From positions 1 to 64,000 of the forward strand of contig WTXG01000206.1 in the NCBI GenBank assembly GCA_022496185.1: DNA of 64,000 nt, written 5' to 3'. The DNA comes from Multifurca ochricompacta. Its lineage: Eukaryota > Basidiomycota > Agaricomycetes > Russulales > Russulaceae. The position numbers were made by a program, and so were the translations under genes. The notes beneath the pieces are model-generated. The model was not told where the DNA came from. It made no database searches and was given only the letters and a program-made list of their open reading frames with translations. Below, piece after piece: positions 63,136-64,000 of the stretch (position 1 is its first letter; every line of letters starts with the position of its first letter).

Positions 63136-64000
63136 TGGAGGCATATTATCCCAAAAACACACCGATGGACTTTGGCACCCTATCGCCTTCCGATCGCAGT
63201 CAATGGCGGAAGCAGAAAGAAATTATGAAATATACGATAGGGAAATGCTCGGTATAATCCGCGCCCTAGAAGACTGGCGCCACTTCTTAGAAGGGCTTCT
63301 CCAGTTCGAGATAGTAACGGATCACAAGAATATTGAATGGTGGAGATCCATGCGAGACCTCACCAGACGTCAAGCACGATGGGCTCTCTACCTGAGCAGA
63401 TTCAATTTCACGATCCAATACAAAAAGGGGCACCTTATGCAAGCAGACGCCTTAAGCCGATTTTCGGCAGACCAGGTGTTAGACAATGAGGACAACAAAC
63501 AAGTCCAGGTCCTCAAGCCGGAACACTTTCTTAGTGCGGCACGGGCACATTATCGCCCACAGAGTTCTCCCCTTACGGAATGCATAAAGAAGGCAGGAAG
63601 CAGGGAAGCAGAAGTCATAGAAGGATTAAAAACCCTTACCAAGACTGCTCCCAGCGCCTTAAGAGATGGCGTCAACCTTTGGGAAGAAGAAGATGGCCTA
63701 GTTTACTACAAAGGGAAACTTTATGTACCCAATGTACTGGATCTCCGAAAAGACATTATTCGGGATTGTCACGATTCGGTTACAGCCGGTCACCCTGGTA
63801 AAAATGGGACCATCGAGTTGGTATCACGCTATTATTGGTGGCCTAGAATGGCACAATATATTACGCGCTATGTCGAAGGATGCGACCGATGTCAGCAATA
63901 TCGGATGGATAAGCACCCAATCGCCCCTCTGCAACCACTGGAAGTTCCAGAAGGACCCTGGCAAACGATCGGAGTAGATCTGATCACAGGGCTACCTTCC
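63136..64000 (+). pseudogene. pol of element S, RNase H and integrase, cut by window end
   Basis: Resumes GGILSQKHTDGLWHPIAFRSQSM, then YDREMLGIIRALEDWRHFLEG, VTDHKNIEWW, QADALSRF, the integrase HHCC finger (CHDSVTAGHPGKNGT...CDRCQQY) and the first catalytic Asp region (IGVDLITGLPS) at the window end. No stop in the reading frame. Confidence 0.9.

Larger units (their letters stand above)
49638..64000 (+). mobile_element. Element S: third Gypsy family, runs past the window end
   Basis: 5' LTR (49638-50544), PBS, a long leader split by L, ORF1, gag, pol interrupted by solo LTR T, and integrase reaching 64000. The 3' LTR is outside. It differs from the other two families in Gag and in having no visible relative here. 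Confidence 0.85.

Noticed and set aside
1..64000. CRISPR arrays, operons, ribosome-binding sites, rho-independent terminators, host genes
   Set aside because: None seen. The content is eukaryotic retroelement sequence from end to end.

Overview
This 64 kb window is a pile of nested LTR retrotransposons. I see no host gene, rRNA gene or CRISPR array. Almost all of it comes from chromodomain-bearing Ty3/Gypsy elements (chromoviruses). They show Gag with CCHC knuckles, DSGA protease, YMDD reverse transcriptase, RNase H, an HHCC/DDE integrase and a C-terminal chromodomain. The element types, the self-priming layout and decay confined to CpG sites suggest a filamentous fungus, probably a basidiomycete (Agaricomycetes-like). 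The species cannot be read from the sequence. The setting looks like methylated heterochromatin. Letters below name elements for this report only.

Three element families are present. The TGTTAC family (LTRs TGTTAC...GTAACA) comprises B, G, H, L, the relic C and solo LTRs J and M. The TGTGAC family (LTRs TGTGAC...GTGACA) comprises D, E, N, Q and solo LTR K. Element S (LTR TGTCACGG...CCGTTACA) is a third family. A is a fragment of a fourth.

Left half. After an LTR scrap (1-98) and a hAT-like repeat end (99-560) comes relic A (561-1155, minus). Element B (minus) spans 1156-42070. Its gag is split by D (7573-40723, plus; TSD ATTGT). D is interrupted three times: (i) by an unclassified repeat (11786-20055) that itself holds the apparently youngest element, E (12387-20024, TSD GGGCC, identical 666-bp LTRs); (ii) by G (20576-30301), which holds solo LTR K and a Tc1/mariner foldback (27153-28762, TA TSD); (iii) by H (32363-40440, TSD CCTCT) inside D's 3' LTR, which holds solo LTR J (TSD CTCAA).

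Right half. Relic C (42071-45660, plus, CpG-decayed, with solo LTR M) is cut by N (45661, minus). N is cut by Q (46866, minus), Q by S (49638 to the window end, plus), and S by L (50911-58279, TSD ACTTG) and by solo LTR T (TSD TGGAG). This is five insertion levels.

Shared biology. (1) Both main families carry an extra ORF3 after pol. It is about 396-399 aa with three or four zinc knuckles in the TGTTAC family, and about 304 aa without knuckles in the TGTGAC family; the two versions share a core. (2) Every family with a readable 5' end fits Tf1-type self-priming: 10-11 nt at the inferred mRNA 5' end, 33-34 nt after the TATA box, are exactly complementary to the primer-binding site. (3) Gag and Pol are joined by a -1 shift at a T-run ending in TTT T. 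(4) All 18 differences I count between paired LTRs are CpG to TpG/CpA. A 222-bp insert in B's 3' LTR carries a tRNA-like pol III promoter between LTR-like ends.
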